DNA from: Candidatus Caenarcanales bacterium
GTDB taxonomy: Bacteria > Cyanobacteriota > Vampirovibrionia > 2-02-FULL-35-15
Direction of reading: 5' to 3'
Length of the DNA: 64,000 nucleotides
NCBI GenBank assembly: GCA_020050435.1
Contig: JAGVKQ010000020.1
Location: 1 to 64,000, forward strand
Every line of letters starts with the position of its first letter. The first letter of the stretch is position 1. Of this stretch, positions 24,978-32,339 are shown piece by piece. The notes beneath the pieces were generated by a model. It did no database searches, was not told the origin of the DNA, and was given only the letters and a program-made list of their open reading frames with translations. A program made the translations under genes and the position numbers.

Positions 24978-25918
24978 TGCCCACAGAACAACAAATCCTA
25001 AAAGAAATAAGAAAGATTATCCCTAACTCTAAAAAATATCTTTTTGATGATTGTGCAATTATAGAAAAGAATCTGGTAATAACTTCTGACACCATTGTTC
25101 AAGACATTCACTTTGATTTAAAGAATTACACGCCATCACAAATAGGCTGGAAAGCAATGGCAGTAAATCTAAGTGACATAGCATCCATGGGAGCAAAGCC
25201 TTTATATGCAATGGTTTCACTATCTTTGCCTAAACATATAAATTTAAAGTTTATAAAAGAACTATACAAGGGCATACAATCCTGTGCAAAAAAATATAAG
25301 ACTCAAATCATAGGTGGGAATCTTACTGGTTCAAAAGAAATTTCTATAACAATAACGCTTATGGGCAAGACGTCCCACCAGGGCGTCTCGACATGAACAA
25401 ACGCAAAACCAGGTGATCTTGTTTTCTGTACAGGTACATTTGGAGATGCAGCATTGAGTTACCTACTTATCAAAAATCACCCCATCGCCCCCTCGTCTCA
25501 TCATCTTAAATCTCTAAGAACTCCCACACCACAAATTGAAATTGGACAAAAAATTGTAAGCTCATTTAGCAGAGTAGCCATGATGGACTCTAGTGATGGG
25601 CTTGCAGATTGTCTTATACAAATTTCAAAACAAAGTAAAGTGAAAATAATTATAGATGAAAATAAAATTCCTTTTTCAAAAGAAATGAAAAATTTTTGTA
25701 AAACTATAAAAAAAGATTTCTTAGATTTAGCACTGTATGGCGGGGAAGACTATCAATTAGTCGGTACAATTAGTAAAAATGATTATAAGAAAATAAAGCA
25801 TTTAAAGGGTATAAAAATAATTGGTGAGGTAGTAAATGGTAAAAGTACTTTTTTAAAACAAAAGAATAATAAACTTGTTAAACTAAGCATGAAAAGAACT
25901 TATGCCCACTTCAAATGA
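24977..25918 (+). pseudogene. thiL: Thiamine-monophosphate kinase, interrupted by one in-frame TGA
   Basis: ThiL phosphorylates thiamine monophosphate to the diphosphate cofactor. Both halves are well conserved and in the same frame: N-terminal ITSDTIVQDIHFDL, AVNLSDIASMGAKP and IIGGNLTG; C-terminal PGDLVFCTGTFGDAA, MMDSSDGLADCL and LYGGEDYQLVG. At codon 140 a TGA (25394-25396) splits them. It lies just after a palindromic repeat (25368-25388), where relatives read from the LMGE-type strand into the RSGAKPGD loop. A re-start could occur at the TTG at 25454. Read-through, loss of function, two-piece protein, or a sequencing error are all possible. ATG 24977 overlaps the polA stop; the gene end overlaps the next start by 17 bp. 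Confidence 0.8.
25368..25388. repeat. Short palindrome in thiL, next to the in-frame TGA
   Basis: AGACGTCCCACCAGGGCGTCT, followed by CGACATGA. Same class as the copy at 45116. In the thiL frame it encodes KTSHQGVST just before the stop. Confidence 0.8.
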
Positions 25919-27500
25919 AAGAATTGCAGCAATAGACATGGGGTCAAACTCATTTCACATTGTTGTTGTTGAAATAAATGCTGAAACACAATCATTTAAA
26001 GTTTTAGACAGACTTCGTGAAACAGTTAGACTTGGTACATTCCATGAACCTAAATTAAAAAAAGCCCTCAGTGAATCAGACATGAAAAGGGGCTATGAGA
26101 CTTTAAAAAGATTTAAAAAATTAGCAGAAGGGCATCATGTTACTGAGATTTTTGGAAGTGCTACCAGTGCTATCCGTGAAGCAGAGAATGGTAGAGAATG
26201 GTTAACTAAAATAAGAACTGAGCTTGGAATTGATGCTCATGTAATTTCAGGAGTAGAAGAAGCAAGACTTATTTATCTGGGTGTTTTATCAGCTACTGAA
26301 ATTCAAAAAAGAAGAATAGGCATTGTAGATATCGGTGGCGGAAGTACAGAGTTAGTAGTAGCTGATGAACAGTTTATTTATCACTTGTCCAGCTCTAAGA
26401 TTGGTGCAGTTAGACTTACAGAAAAAGACCTTCAGGATGAATCAAACATTCAAGAAAAAATTGATTTCATGGAAAATCACATAGAAGGTTTAATGCTTAC
26501 CAAGATTCAAGAAATTGAAAATGTAGGCGGCTTTGATGTGTTAATCGGAACTTCAGGCACTATCAGAAATCTTGCAAAAATTGATTATAAAATGCACAAC
26601 TTTGTTATTGGTGACGACAACCCAAATTTAAATCAGCATAAACTTTCATATGAATCACTTTGCGCCGTAATTGAAAAAATGATTGCTACTCCTAAAGAAA
26701 AAAGATCTGATATTTTTGACATTAGTAAAAATAGAGCAGAGATTATTCTTGCTGGTGGAATTATTTTAAAAACAATAATGAAAAACTTAAAAGCCAAAGA
26801 AGTTATTTACTGTGACAGAGCTCTTCGGGAAGGTTTAATAGTAGACAAGCTTCTTCAAAAAGGCATTATCAGCGACAGAATGGAATATCAGCAAACAATA
26901 CGATTGAGAAGTGTTTATGAATTAGCAAATAAATATCATTTCCATAAAGAGCATGCTGCACAGGTAAAAAGATTAAGTTCACTTATATTCGACCAAACAA
27001 AAGGTATTCTCCATGAATATGGGTCTCATGAAAAAGAGCTCTTGGAAGCTGCAGCAGTTTTACATGATATTGGTTCACTGGTAACCCATAATGACCATCA
27101 TAAACATTCATATTACTTAATAAAAAATAGCAGTTTGCTGGGTTTTAATGATGAGGAAGTAGAGCTAATAGCAAATATAGCTAGGTATCACAGACAAAGT
27201 AATCCAAAGGATAGCCACCCAAATTTTCAAAACTTGTCCAAAGAGCATAAAAAACTAGTTAAAGAGCTAAGCTCTCTTCTAAGGATTGCTGAGGGCTTAG
27301 ATAAGGGACACAAATGTGCTATAAAGGATATAGAAATCAGCCAGAACACTACAAAAAAGAAATTAAAGTGTAAAATAAAAAGCAGCATAAATGGATATGA
27401 TTGTGCACTTGAAAAATGGTCAGCTGAAGGAAAGAGTAAAGAATTGAAAAGGGAATTTGGGGTAGATATAGATTTCGTTTTAGTTAAATCGGGCAAATAA
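25902..27500 (+). CDS. ppx: Ppx/GppA exopolyphosphatase family protein with C-terminal HD domain
   Basis: ASKHA-fold phosphatase that hydrolyses inorganic polyphosphate (Ppx) and/or pppGpp (GppA). The 532 residues begin AAIDMGSNSFHIVVVEI, continue with GSATSAIREAENG and the phosphate loop VDIGGGSTELVV (about 142-153), then IGTSGTIRNLAKI. The C-terminal third is an HD-like domain with AAAVLHDIGSLVTHNDHHKHS, as in longer Ppx/GppA proteins. Which substrate dominates cannot be told. The start overlaps the thiL end by 17 bp, so polA-thiL-ppx form one transcription unit. Confidence 0.92.
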   Translation: MPTSNERIAAIDMGSNSFHIVVVEINAETQSFKVLDRLRETVRLGTFHEPKLKKALSESDMKRGYETLKRFKKLAEGHHVTEIFGSATSAIREAENGREWLTKIRTELGIDAHVISGVEEARLIYLGVLSATEIQKRRIGIVDIGGGSTELVVADEQFIYHLSSSKIGAVRLTEKDLQDESNIQEKIDFMENHIEGLMLTKIQEIENVGGFDVLIGTSGTIRNLAKIDYKMHNFVIGDDNPNLNQHKLSYESLCAVIEKMIATPKEKRSDIFDISKNRAEIILAGGIILKTIMKNLKAKEVIYCDRALREGLIVDKLLQKGIISDRMEYQQTIRLRSVYELANKYHFHKEHAAQVKRLSSLIFDQTKGILHEYGSHEKELLEAAAVLHDIGSLVTHNDHHKHSYYLIKNSSLLGFNDEEVELIANIARYHRQSNPKDSHPNFQNLSKEHKKLVKELSSLLRIAEGLDKGHKCAIKDIEISQNTTKKKLKCKIKSSINGYDCALEKWSAEGKSKELKREFGVDIDFVLVKSGK

Positions 27501-27584
27501 ATTATAGATGATGATTTTAGTTTTTAAAAAATATTAATGTTGATGGGATTTAAAATTCTGTCATTTAAAAGCGTTCAGCTAATC

Positions 27585-27668
27585 GCCGAAGTGGTGAAAC
27601 TGGCAAACACACTACGTTCAGGTCGTAGCGAGCGAAAGCTCTTGTGGGTTCAAGTCCCTCCTTCGGCA
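27585..27668 (+). tRNA. tRNA-Leu (anticodon CAG)
   Basis: The acceptor stem GCCGAAG/CTTCGGC is perfect, with discriminator A. The anticodon arm is CTACG-TTCAGGT-CGTAG with anticodon CAG, reading CTG. A long variable arm (CGAGC-GAAA-GCTCT) gives the class II shape of leucine tRNAs. The T arm contains GGTTCAAGTCC with one mismatch in its stem. CCA is not encoded. It precedes infC. Confidence 0.95.
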
Positions 27669-27674
27669 ACTGTA

Positions 27675-27696
27675 AAGACTTGCGGGCGCAAGTCTT
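27675..27696. repeat. Short palindrome between tRNA-Leu and infC
   Basis: AAGACTTGCG-GG-CGCAAGTCTT, immediately after the tRNA. It has an A-run, not a T-run, on the plus strand, so it is not a rightward terminator, though it could protect or delimit the tRNA 3' end. Confidence 0.8.
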
Positions 27697-27720
27697 AAAA
27701 AAAAATGAAAGGAGATAATA

Positions 27721-28272
27721 TTGGCATATTTTGAAAGAAGACCTACCAGAGATCTTCCAAACATAAATGAAAGAATTAGAGCAAGAGAGGTAAGGCTCAT
27801 ATCTGAAACTGGTGAAATGCTCGGTGTAGTTCCGACAATACAAGCAGTTAGAATGGCTAAAGAAAAGGGCTATGATTTAGTTTTAGTAAGTGCCTTAGAC
27901 ACTGTCCCCCCAGTAGCAAAAATCATGGATTATGGGAAGTATAAATTTGAAACAGAAAAGAAAGCACGTGAAGCTAGAAAAAAACATCATACAATTGTTT
28001 TAAAAGAAATTAAAATGAGTTACAAGATTGAGAAGCATGACTATCAGGTCAATGTAAAAAAAGCCGAGAAGTTTCTTACCACTGGAGATAAAGTAAAAGT
28101 AACGGTCCAGCTCCGTGGTCGTGAAATGGAACATAAAAACCTTGCTATAGATGTATTAAAAAGGTTTCTTATTGATACTGCTACCTGGGGTACTGCTGAA
28201 AAGCCACCAAAAATGGAAGGAAAAACAGCATTACTAATATTGGTTCCAGGTGGACTCCCTCAGAAAAAATAG
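27721..28272 (+). CDS. infC: Translation initiation factor IF-3
   Basis: IF-3 keeps 30S subunits free and checks the start codon-initiator tRNA pairing. The 183 residues show both domains: N-terminal PNINERIRAREVRLISETGEMLGVV, and C-terminal IVLKEIKMSYKIEKHDYQ with LRGREMEHKN. The start is a TTG, set by GGAG 6 nt upstream; an ATT one base earlier is out of frame. Rare start codons are usual for infC. A tRNA-Leu gene lies just upstream and rpmI-rplT downstream, the standard order, with a 128-bp gap before rpmI. Confidence 0.96.
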   Translation: MAYFERRPTRDLPNINERIRAREVRLISETGEMLGVVPTIQAVRMAKEKGYDLVLVSALDTVPPVAKIMDYGKYKFETEKKAREARKKHHTIVLKEIKMSYKIEKHDYQVNVKKAEKFLTTGDKVKVTVQLRGREMEHKNLAIDVLKRFLIDTATWGTAEKPPKMEGKTALLILVPGGLPQKK

Positions 28273-28385
28273 TTAAACAATTTATAGTAAATAGTAATAA
28301 CCATCTAACTGGTTTGTTATTTAGGAATAGATAATAGCCTATGTTTTAGAAGTGGAATACTAAATTTGGGTCATAAAGAATACTG

Positions 28386-28391
28386 TATAAT
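28386..28391 (+). promoter_or_regulatory. Candidate -10 hexamer for rpmI-rplT, nearly leaderless
   Basis: TATAAT ends 9 nt before the rpmI ATG; no Shine-Dalgarno precedes rpmI. This suggests rpmI-rplT has its own promoter in addition to infC read-through. Confidence 0.4.
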
Positions 28392-28400
28392 ACTTACCCT

Positions 28401-28607
28401 ATGCCAAAATTACACACAAATCATTCAGCTAAGAAACGTTTCAAAATCACTCGCAAGGGTAAAGTATTGGCCAAAAGTGCAGGGAAACAGCACATTAACA
28501 CACATATGTCATCAAAGAAAAAGAGACATTTAAGAACACCAAATTTTCAAGTTGATGAAACTTTGGTAGATCACGTTATAAAACAATTACCTTACGGTGG
28601 TATGTAA
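28401..28607 (+). CDS. rpmI: 50S ribosomal protein L35
   Basis: Basic 68-residue protein with the typical L35 start MPKLHTNHSAKKRFKITRKG and the KKKRHLR block. It is part of the large ribosomal subunit. The gene stands in its usual place between infC and rplT. A short palindrome lies in the 45-bp gap to rplT. Confidence 0.97.
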   Translation: MPKLHTNHSAKKRFKITRKGKVLAKSAGKQHINTHMSSKKKRHLRTPNFQVDETLVDHVIKQLPYGGM

Positions 28608-28613
28608 AATTAG

Positions 28614-28636
28614 TAGAGGCGAGGTCCCCTCGTCTA
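28614..28636. repeat. Short imperfect palindrome between rpmI and rplT
   Basis: TAGAGGCGAGG-TC-CCCTCGTCTA, a diverged relative of the GTAGAGAC...GTCTCTAC palindromes. It ends 12 nt before the rplT ribosome site and could serve as an RNA processing hairpin. Confidence 0.65.
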
Positions 28637-28652
28637 ATAAAAGGACAAAATT

Positions 28653-29000
28653 ATGCGTATTAAAAGAGGAAGAGCAACAAGAAAGAAACACAATAAAATC
28701 CTTGATTTAGCAAAGGGTTATGTGGGTTCTAAGAGCAAGCTTTATAAATCAGCTAAACAAGCTGTAATGAAAGGCTTGAAATATGCTTACCAAGATAGAA
28801 GAAAGAAAAAGAGAGATTTCAGAAAACTCTGGATAGCTAGAATTAATGCAGCATGCAGAGAAAATGGAGTTAGCTATAGCAGATTTATTAATGCACTTAC
28901 AAAAGCAAATATTTCTGTAGATAGAAAAATTCTTGCTGACTTTGCAGTAAATGATAAAGAAGCCTTCAAAGCTGTTCTTACACAGTCTAAAGCTGCGTAA
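28653..29000 (+). CDS. rplT: 50S ribosomal protein L20
   Basis: RNA-binding assembly protein of the large subunit; in several bacteria L20 also represses its own operon. 115 residues with [14 protein letters not shown], the [19 protein letters not shown] helix and [14 protein letters not shown]. An AAAGGAC ribosome site precedes the ATG. An intrinsic terminator follows 21 bp after the stop. Confidence 0.97.
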   Translation: MRIKRGRATRKKHNKILDLAKGYVGSKSKLYKSAKQAVMKGLKYAYQDRRKKKRDFRKLWIARINAACRENGVSYSRFINALTKANISVDRKILADFAVNDKEAFKAVLTQSKAA

Positions 29001-29020
29001 ATTTCTAAACCTAAACAATT

Positions 29021-29050
29021 AAGCCAGTGGTTTTATCGCCACTGGCTTTT
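29021..29050 (+). terminator. Intrinsic terminator after rplT
   Basis: Ten-pair stem AAGCCAGTGG/CCACTGGCTT with an 8-nt loop, followed by a short T-run. It ends the infC-rpmI-rplT operon. Confidence 0.88.
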
Positions 29051-29088
29051 TACTTTATGGGCTTAATTTTCAAATCTTTGTGAAAAAA

Positions 29089-29247
29089 TTACTGATGGTT
29101 TTCTTCCATTGACAGTCTAAGCTTAGCTTCTTCTTCTAATTTTTTTAGTCTTTCTGGTCTCCACATGTATAGAAGAGCAAGTACACCAAGTGCAAGCATA
29201 AGACCTGGAACAATAATTACAAGTAGCTTAATAGTCTCTTCATCCAT
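29089..29247 (-). CDS. Small single-pass membrane protein (downstream copy of the pair around prfB)
   Basis: 52 residues from the ATG at 29247, which has AGGAG 8 nt upstream; the frame extends to 29277 but without a ribosome site. One TM helix (IKLLVIIVPGLMLALGVLALLYMW) is followed by a charged cytoplasmic tail (RPERLKKLEEEAKLRL). It lies 4 bp after the two-TM gene at 29252-29476, matching the 2TM-1TM gene pair on the other side of prfB. Unknown function. Confidence 0.65.
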   Translation of the reverse strand: MDEETIKLLVIIVPGLMLALGVLALLYMWRPERLKKLEEEAKLRLSMEENHQ

Positions 29248-29251
29248 TTTT

Positions 29252-29476
29252 TTATCTCCTACTGTAGAGTATATCACGACCTATTTCTATCAAACAAAGC
29301 CCAGCAAAAAATAAAATAGAACAAACAATAACATAAAAAACAAAACCAATCAAACCCATCTGTTTAAATAATGTTACTGGATCTATAAATATATGACCAA
29401 GTGGTGCCATAAGAGCAAACCCAGCAAAATTATAAGTTCTAGCTCTATACTCTCTGGCTTTTTCAAGATGTTCCAT
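29252..29476 (-). CDS. Small two-TM membrane protein (downstream copy)
   Basis: 74 residues with an N-terminal amphipathic segment, YRARTYNFAGFALMAPLGHIF, and a strong TM helix (GFVFYVIVCSILFFAGLCLI). It resembles the 71-residue protein at 30799-31014, which has YRANLLLLSGFALITPMGRL at the same place. The two look like duplicated genes flanking prfB. Function unknown. Confidence 0.65.
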   Translation of the reverse strand: MEHLEKAREYRARTYNFAGFALMAPLGHIFIDPVTLFKQMGLIGFVFYVIVCSILFFAGLCLIEIGRDILYSRR

Positions 29477-29555
29477 AACAAAGATAATTTATCACAAGGC
29501 TAATAAAAATGTTGTAACCCTCGGTTACATTTTTTACATTTAAGAAAATTTAATA

Positions 29556-30666
29556 TTACTTCTTCACTTGAGACGTCAAATAATCCTGAATGAAATCATC
29601 TATATCGCCATCTAAAACCCTCTGGGGATCACGGGTTTCATACTTTGTACGTGCATCTTTTACACGTCCTTCATCCAGAACATAAGATCTAATTGCATTT
29701 CCAAAAGTTACATTTAAAACATCGCCTTTCAATTCAGAGAGTTTAGCTTCATGTTCTTCCTGAAGCTTTGCAAAAAGTCTAGATCTAACCATTTCAAGTG
29801 CTCTTTCTTTGTTTTGCAATTGACTACGTTCCTGATCACATCGAACTACAATTCCTGAGGGAATATGCCTTACTCTAACTGCAGTTTCTACTTTATTTAC
29901 ATTCTGTCCACCAGCACCACCAGATCTCATAGTATCTATTTCTAATTCTTCAGTCTTTAATTCAATTTTCTTATCTAAGTCAGGAATTACCGGAGTAATC
30001 TCTAATCCTGCAAAACTCGTTTGACGACTGTCTTTCCCAGCTTTGTATGGAGACTTTCTCACAAGCCTGTGAACACCTTTTTCAGATCTTAAATAACCAA
30101 ATGCATACTGACCAGAGATTTTAAAAGAAGCACTTTTAATTCCAGCTTGCTCACCATCTGATCTTTCCAGCATTTCAAATTTAAATCCGTGAAACATCTC
30201 TGCCCATCTCTGATACATACGAAGAAGCATTTCAGCCCAGTCTTGAGCATCAGTTCCACCAGCTCCAGCATTGATAGATACAATTGCATCAGAATTATCA
30301 TAGTCACCAGATAAAAGCTGCTCAATTTTAGCGGCATTTAATTCTTTTATTGCTTTATTTACTTCTAAATCTACTTCTTGAAGAAGTGAAGTTTCATTTT
30401 CACCTAGAGCAAGATTATACAAATCATTTAACTCAGTCACTTTATTAGAGCGACTCAAGTATTTTTCTCTTTTGTTTTTTAAGAGTGTAAAATCACTACT
30501 TATTTTAGAGGCTTTACTGGGATCATCCCAGGTATCAGGTTTACTCAACTCAACTTCTATACTCTTTATTTCTTCATCCAATTTAACCAGGTCAAAGTAA
30601 CCCCCTGACAGATTGCCATGTAGAGTTTAATTCATTTAGTTTGTTTTGTAATTCTTGGAGGTCCAT
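29556..30666 (-). CDS. prfB: Peptide chain release factor 2, with programmed +1 frameshift
   Basis: RF2 ends translation at TGA and TAA. The zero frame starts at ATG 30666 ([10 protein letters not shown]) and runs 24 codons to a TGA at 30594-30592. The slippery site is AGGGGG TTA CTT TGA C, the same layout as the E. coli autoregulatory frameshift: internal Shine-Dalgarno, CTT, then TGA C. Shifting +1 on CTT-T continues as [16 protein letters not shown] for another 345 codons, giving about 369 residues. [10 protein letters not shown] supplies the catalytic GGQ. The codon-recognition tripeptide reads SPY ([10 protein letters not shown]) where RF2 usually has SPF. The two frames must be joined. 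It starts 9 bp after a 40-codon membrane-protein gene. Confidence 0.95.
30591..30606 (-). promoter_or_regulatory. prfB programmed +1 frameshift site
   Basis: Minus strand reads AGGGGGTTACTTTGAC: Shine-Dalgarno-like AGGGGG, CTT slippery codon, TGA stop, C. When RF2 is scarce, ribosomes shift +1 and complete the factor; when abundant, they stop. Confidence 0.95.
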
Positions 30667-30675
30667 TTTTTTGAG

Positions 30676-30798
30676 CTACTTAGTTAAATTGGGTTTCGGG
30701 CTTTCATCTAATTCTTTTTTACCAAACCTAGTCCATATAAAGTTAATTCCATAAAGGACCATTAAAATAACTAATAAGGGAGCCAATATATCTATCAT
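30676..30798 (-). CDS. Small single-pass membrane protein (upstream copy)
   Basis: A 40-codon gene below the usual length cut-off. ATG 30798 follows directly on the stop of the 71-residue gene (TAAATG), with GAGGGA as ribosome site. One TM helix (ILAPLLVILMVLYGINFIW) is followed by a charged tail (RFGKKELDESPKP). prfB starts 9 bp after its stop. It corresponds in position and layout to the 52-residue gene downstream of prfB. Function unknown. Confidence 0.6.
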   Translation of the reverse strand: MIDILAPLLVILMVLYGINFIWTRFGKKELDESPKPNLTK

Positions 30799-31014
30799 TT
30801 ATCTTCCCTCTAACTTTTCATCACCCTTTATTAAAAATAATAGACCAACATAAGCTAGAAGTCCAGCAACAACAAAAACTATAACAAATCTAACACTAAA
30901 ATGAAAGTTATTATTCTCTATTATTTCAATAACTAATCTACCCATTGGCGTTATTAAAGCAAATCCAGACAGTAGTAGTAAGTTAGCCCTATATTTTTGT
31001 TGCTCAACAGCCAT
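30799..31014 (-). CDS. Small two-TM membrane protein (upstream copy)
   Basis: 71 residues: MAVEQQKYRANLLLLSGFAL, then a second TM helix (FVIVFVVAGLLAYVGLLFLI) and a short charged tail. It matches the 74-residue protein at 29252-29476 around YRAN-SGFALITPMGR. It is first in a chain of 2TM gene, 1TM gene and prfB. Function unknown. Confidence 0.65.
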   Translation of the reverse strand: MAVEQQKYRANLLLLSGFALITPMGRLVIEIIENNNFHFSVRFVIVFVVAGLLAYVGLLFLIKGDEKLEGR

Positions 31015-31092
31015 GAATATATGCTAACTCAAGAAAAATATTTTTTCTATAAGGTAAAGTATTAGTTTTTCATGTAACCTACGGTTACATTT

Positions 31093-31557
31093 TCAAATAG
31101 CCATATCAGAATATGATGCATTTCTTTCTCTTGCATTGGATATTGCTTCATCAAAACTTTCATGTGGAAAATTTCTTCCCCACTCATCTTTTACTAATTG
31201 CAAAGCACGAGCATGTTGTTCTATAGATGGTTCATCATGTACATTTTCACTACTATTAAATATTAAATCTATTAAGCTTTCAAACATAGCTCTTCTCTCA
31301 AAAGGATTCATGTTTTTAGCTCTAGCTAACTTTAATCCTGGGTGTACTAATGCAGCAAAACCAGATCTATATGGATCAGAAGTATATTCTGGCTGTTTTA
31401 TAGGATTTGAGCTTCTATTCCAAACTGGTCCAGCTCTATGTGAGTCAGATTTTGTAGACTCAGCTGTTAAATTTGGATTAGATCTATCTTGGCCAATTTT
31501 AGCAAGAAGATTTTTTGTTCTCTCAACACTAACTTGTCCTATTTCTCTACTTTTCAT
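31093..31557 (-). CDS. Unknown soluble protein
   Basis: 154 residues from the ATG at 31557 (the frame begins with a TTG at 31563). Polar, with a Ser/Asn-rich first half (NPNLTAESTKSDSHRAGP) and a helical second half (FERRAMFESLIDLIFN, EQHARALQLVKDEWG). No signal or TM segment and no recognised domain. The opposite strand also has an open frame, which I take as a shadow because this strand has the more natural composition. Confidence 0.6.
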   Translation of the reverse strand: MKSREIGQVSVERTKNLLAKIGQDRSNPNLTAESTKSDSHRAGPVWNRSSNPIKQPEYTSDPYRSGFAALVHPGLKLARAKNMNPFERRAMFESLIDLIFNSSENVHDEPSIEQHARALQLVKDEWGRNFPHESFDEAISNARERNASYSDMAI

Positions 31558-31739
31558 ATTCAAATACTAGTAAACCACAAAACCAAGCAGTTAAGTTAAT
31601 ACTCAATTATTATCTATAAAAGATATTGAAATTTATAGTTTTTTAGCTAAAAAGTTAAGGGCTCTTAAATTTATCAGAGACTTTACCCGATTATATTTTT
31701 TTCTTTTATTGTCTATTATTTATCTCAAGGAAATAAAAA

Positions 31740-31991
31740 ATGATTGATGTGAGTAAGGCACTGAGAATGAACTGGAATCCTATTACTAAACCAGGTGGTC
31801 ATCCACTTGAAGTCATAGGAAATAGTCAGTTTAGGTCTAATGTAGATTCATTTGCAAGAGGAAAAGAAGAATTAAAATCTGCAAAACCCAGACTAGATTC
31901 ACTTTTTCCAAACCTTGATCAAAATGAAGTCTATAGCATTTTTTGCAATTCTGTTCGTGTTGCAAGAGAAGACCTTCTTCTATGTGATTAA
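31740..31991 (+). CDS. Unknown small soluble protein
   Basis: 83 residues, ATG preceded by CAAGGAAAT. Polar protein with short motifs MNWNPITKPGGHPLEVIGN and a helical end (EVYSIFCNSVRVARED). Not recognised. The next gene follows after 21 bp with its own AAAGGAG site, so the two form a small operon. Confidence 0.66.
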   Translation: MIDVSKALRMNWNPITKPGGHPLEVIGNSQFRSNVDSFARGKEELKSAKPRLDSLFPNLDQNEVYSIFCNSVRVAREDLLLCD

Positions 31992-32012
31992 GTCAATCAA
32001 AGGAGAAAAATT

Positions 32013-32339
32013 ATGACAATGGTAGGAACAGTTTCACTTAGAGCAGTAAGAAATATAGCATTTTTACAACAACTTGCTCAAAAACAAGGAGCAAGAAGAG
32101 AAGAATTTGTAGAAGTTAATCAAGAAGGGGATATATTAGCAGGAGAAAGCCTTCAAGCAGACAAAACAAACCTAGCAGATGATAATGCATGTGCTTGGAT
32201 AAATATTATTTTCACTCCAACTGGCTTTATACAAACAGGAAATGCAACAGGAATGGGACTTACTCAACCACTTATGACAGAATTTGAACAAGGCACCGTT
32301 AATGGGTTTAACCAACTGATTCAGAGTGCTGCTGCCTAA
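32013..32339 (+). CDS. Unknown small soluble protein
   Basis: 108 residues with a strong ribosome site (AAAGGAGA). N-terminal helix (RNIAFLQQLAQKQGARREEF), acidic middle, and a Gly/Thr-rich second half (GFIQTGNATGMGLTQP). Not recognised. Its last 32 bp overlap the 3' end of convergent mnmG. Confidence 0.66.
   Translation: MTMVGTVSLRAVRNIAFLQQLAQKQGARREEFVEVNQEGDILAGESLQADKTNLADDNACAWINIIFTPTGFIQTGNATGMGLTQPLMTEFEQGTVNGFNQLIQSAAA

Noticed and set aside
25394-25396. Reassignment of TGA to an amino acid, to explain thiL
   Set aside because: RF2 is present with a TGA-dependent frameshift site, and many clear genes (polA, the dehydratase, glycosyltransferase paralogues) end at TGA exactly where their families end.
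27675-27696. Palindrome after tRNA-Leu as an intrinsic terminator
   Set aside because: It is followed by a run of A, not T, on the plus strand, and the same palindrome type occurs inside coding regions.
27720-27722. ATT start codon for infC, as in E. coli
   Set aside because: The ATT is one base out of frame with the conserved protein; the TTG at 27721 is in frame and correctly spaced from GGAG.
31136-31570. 144-codon plus-strand frame opposite 31093-31557
   Set aside because: No ribosome site, and a Cys/Phe/Ser-rich composition typical of an antisense reading of a polar protein gene. The minus-strand frame is preferred, though with modest confidence.
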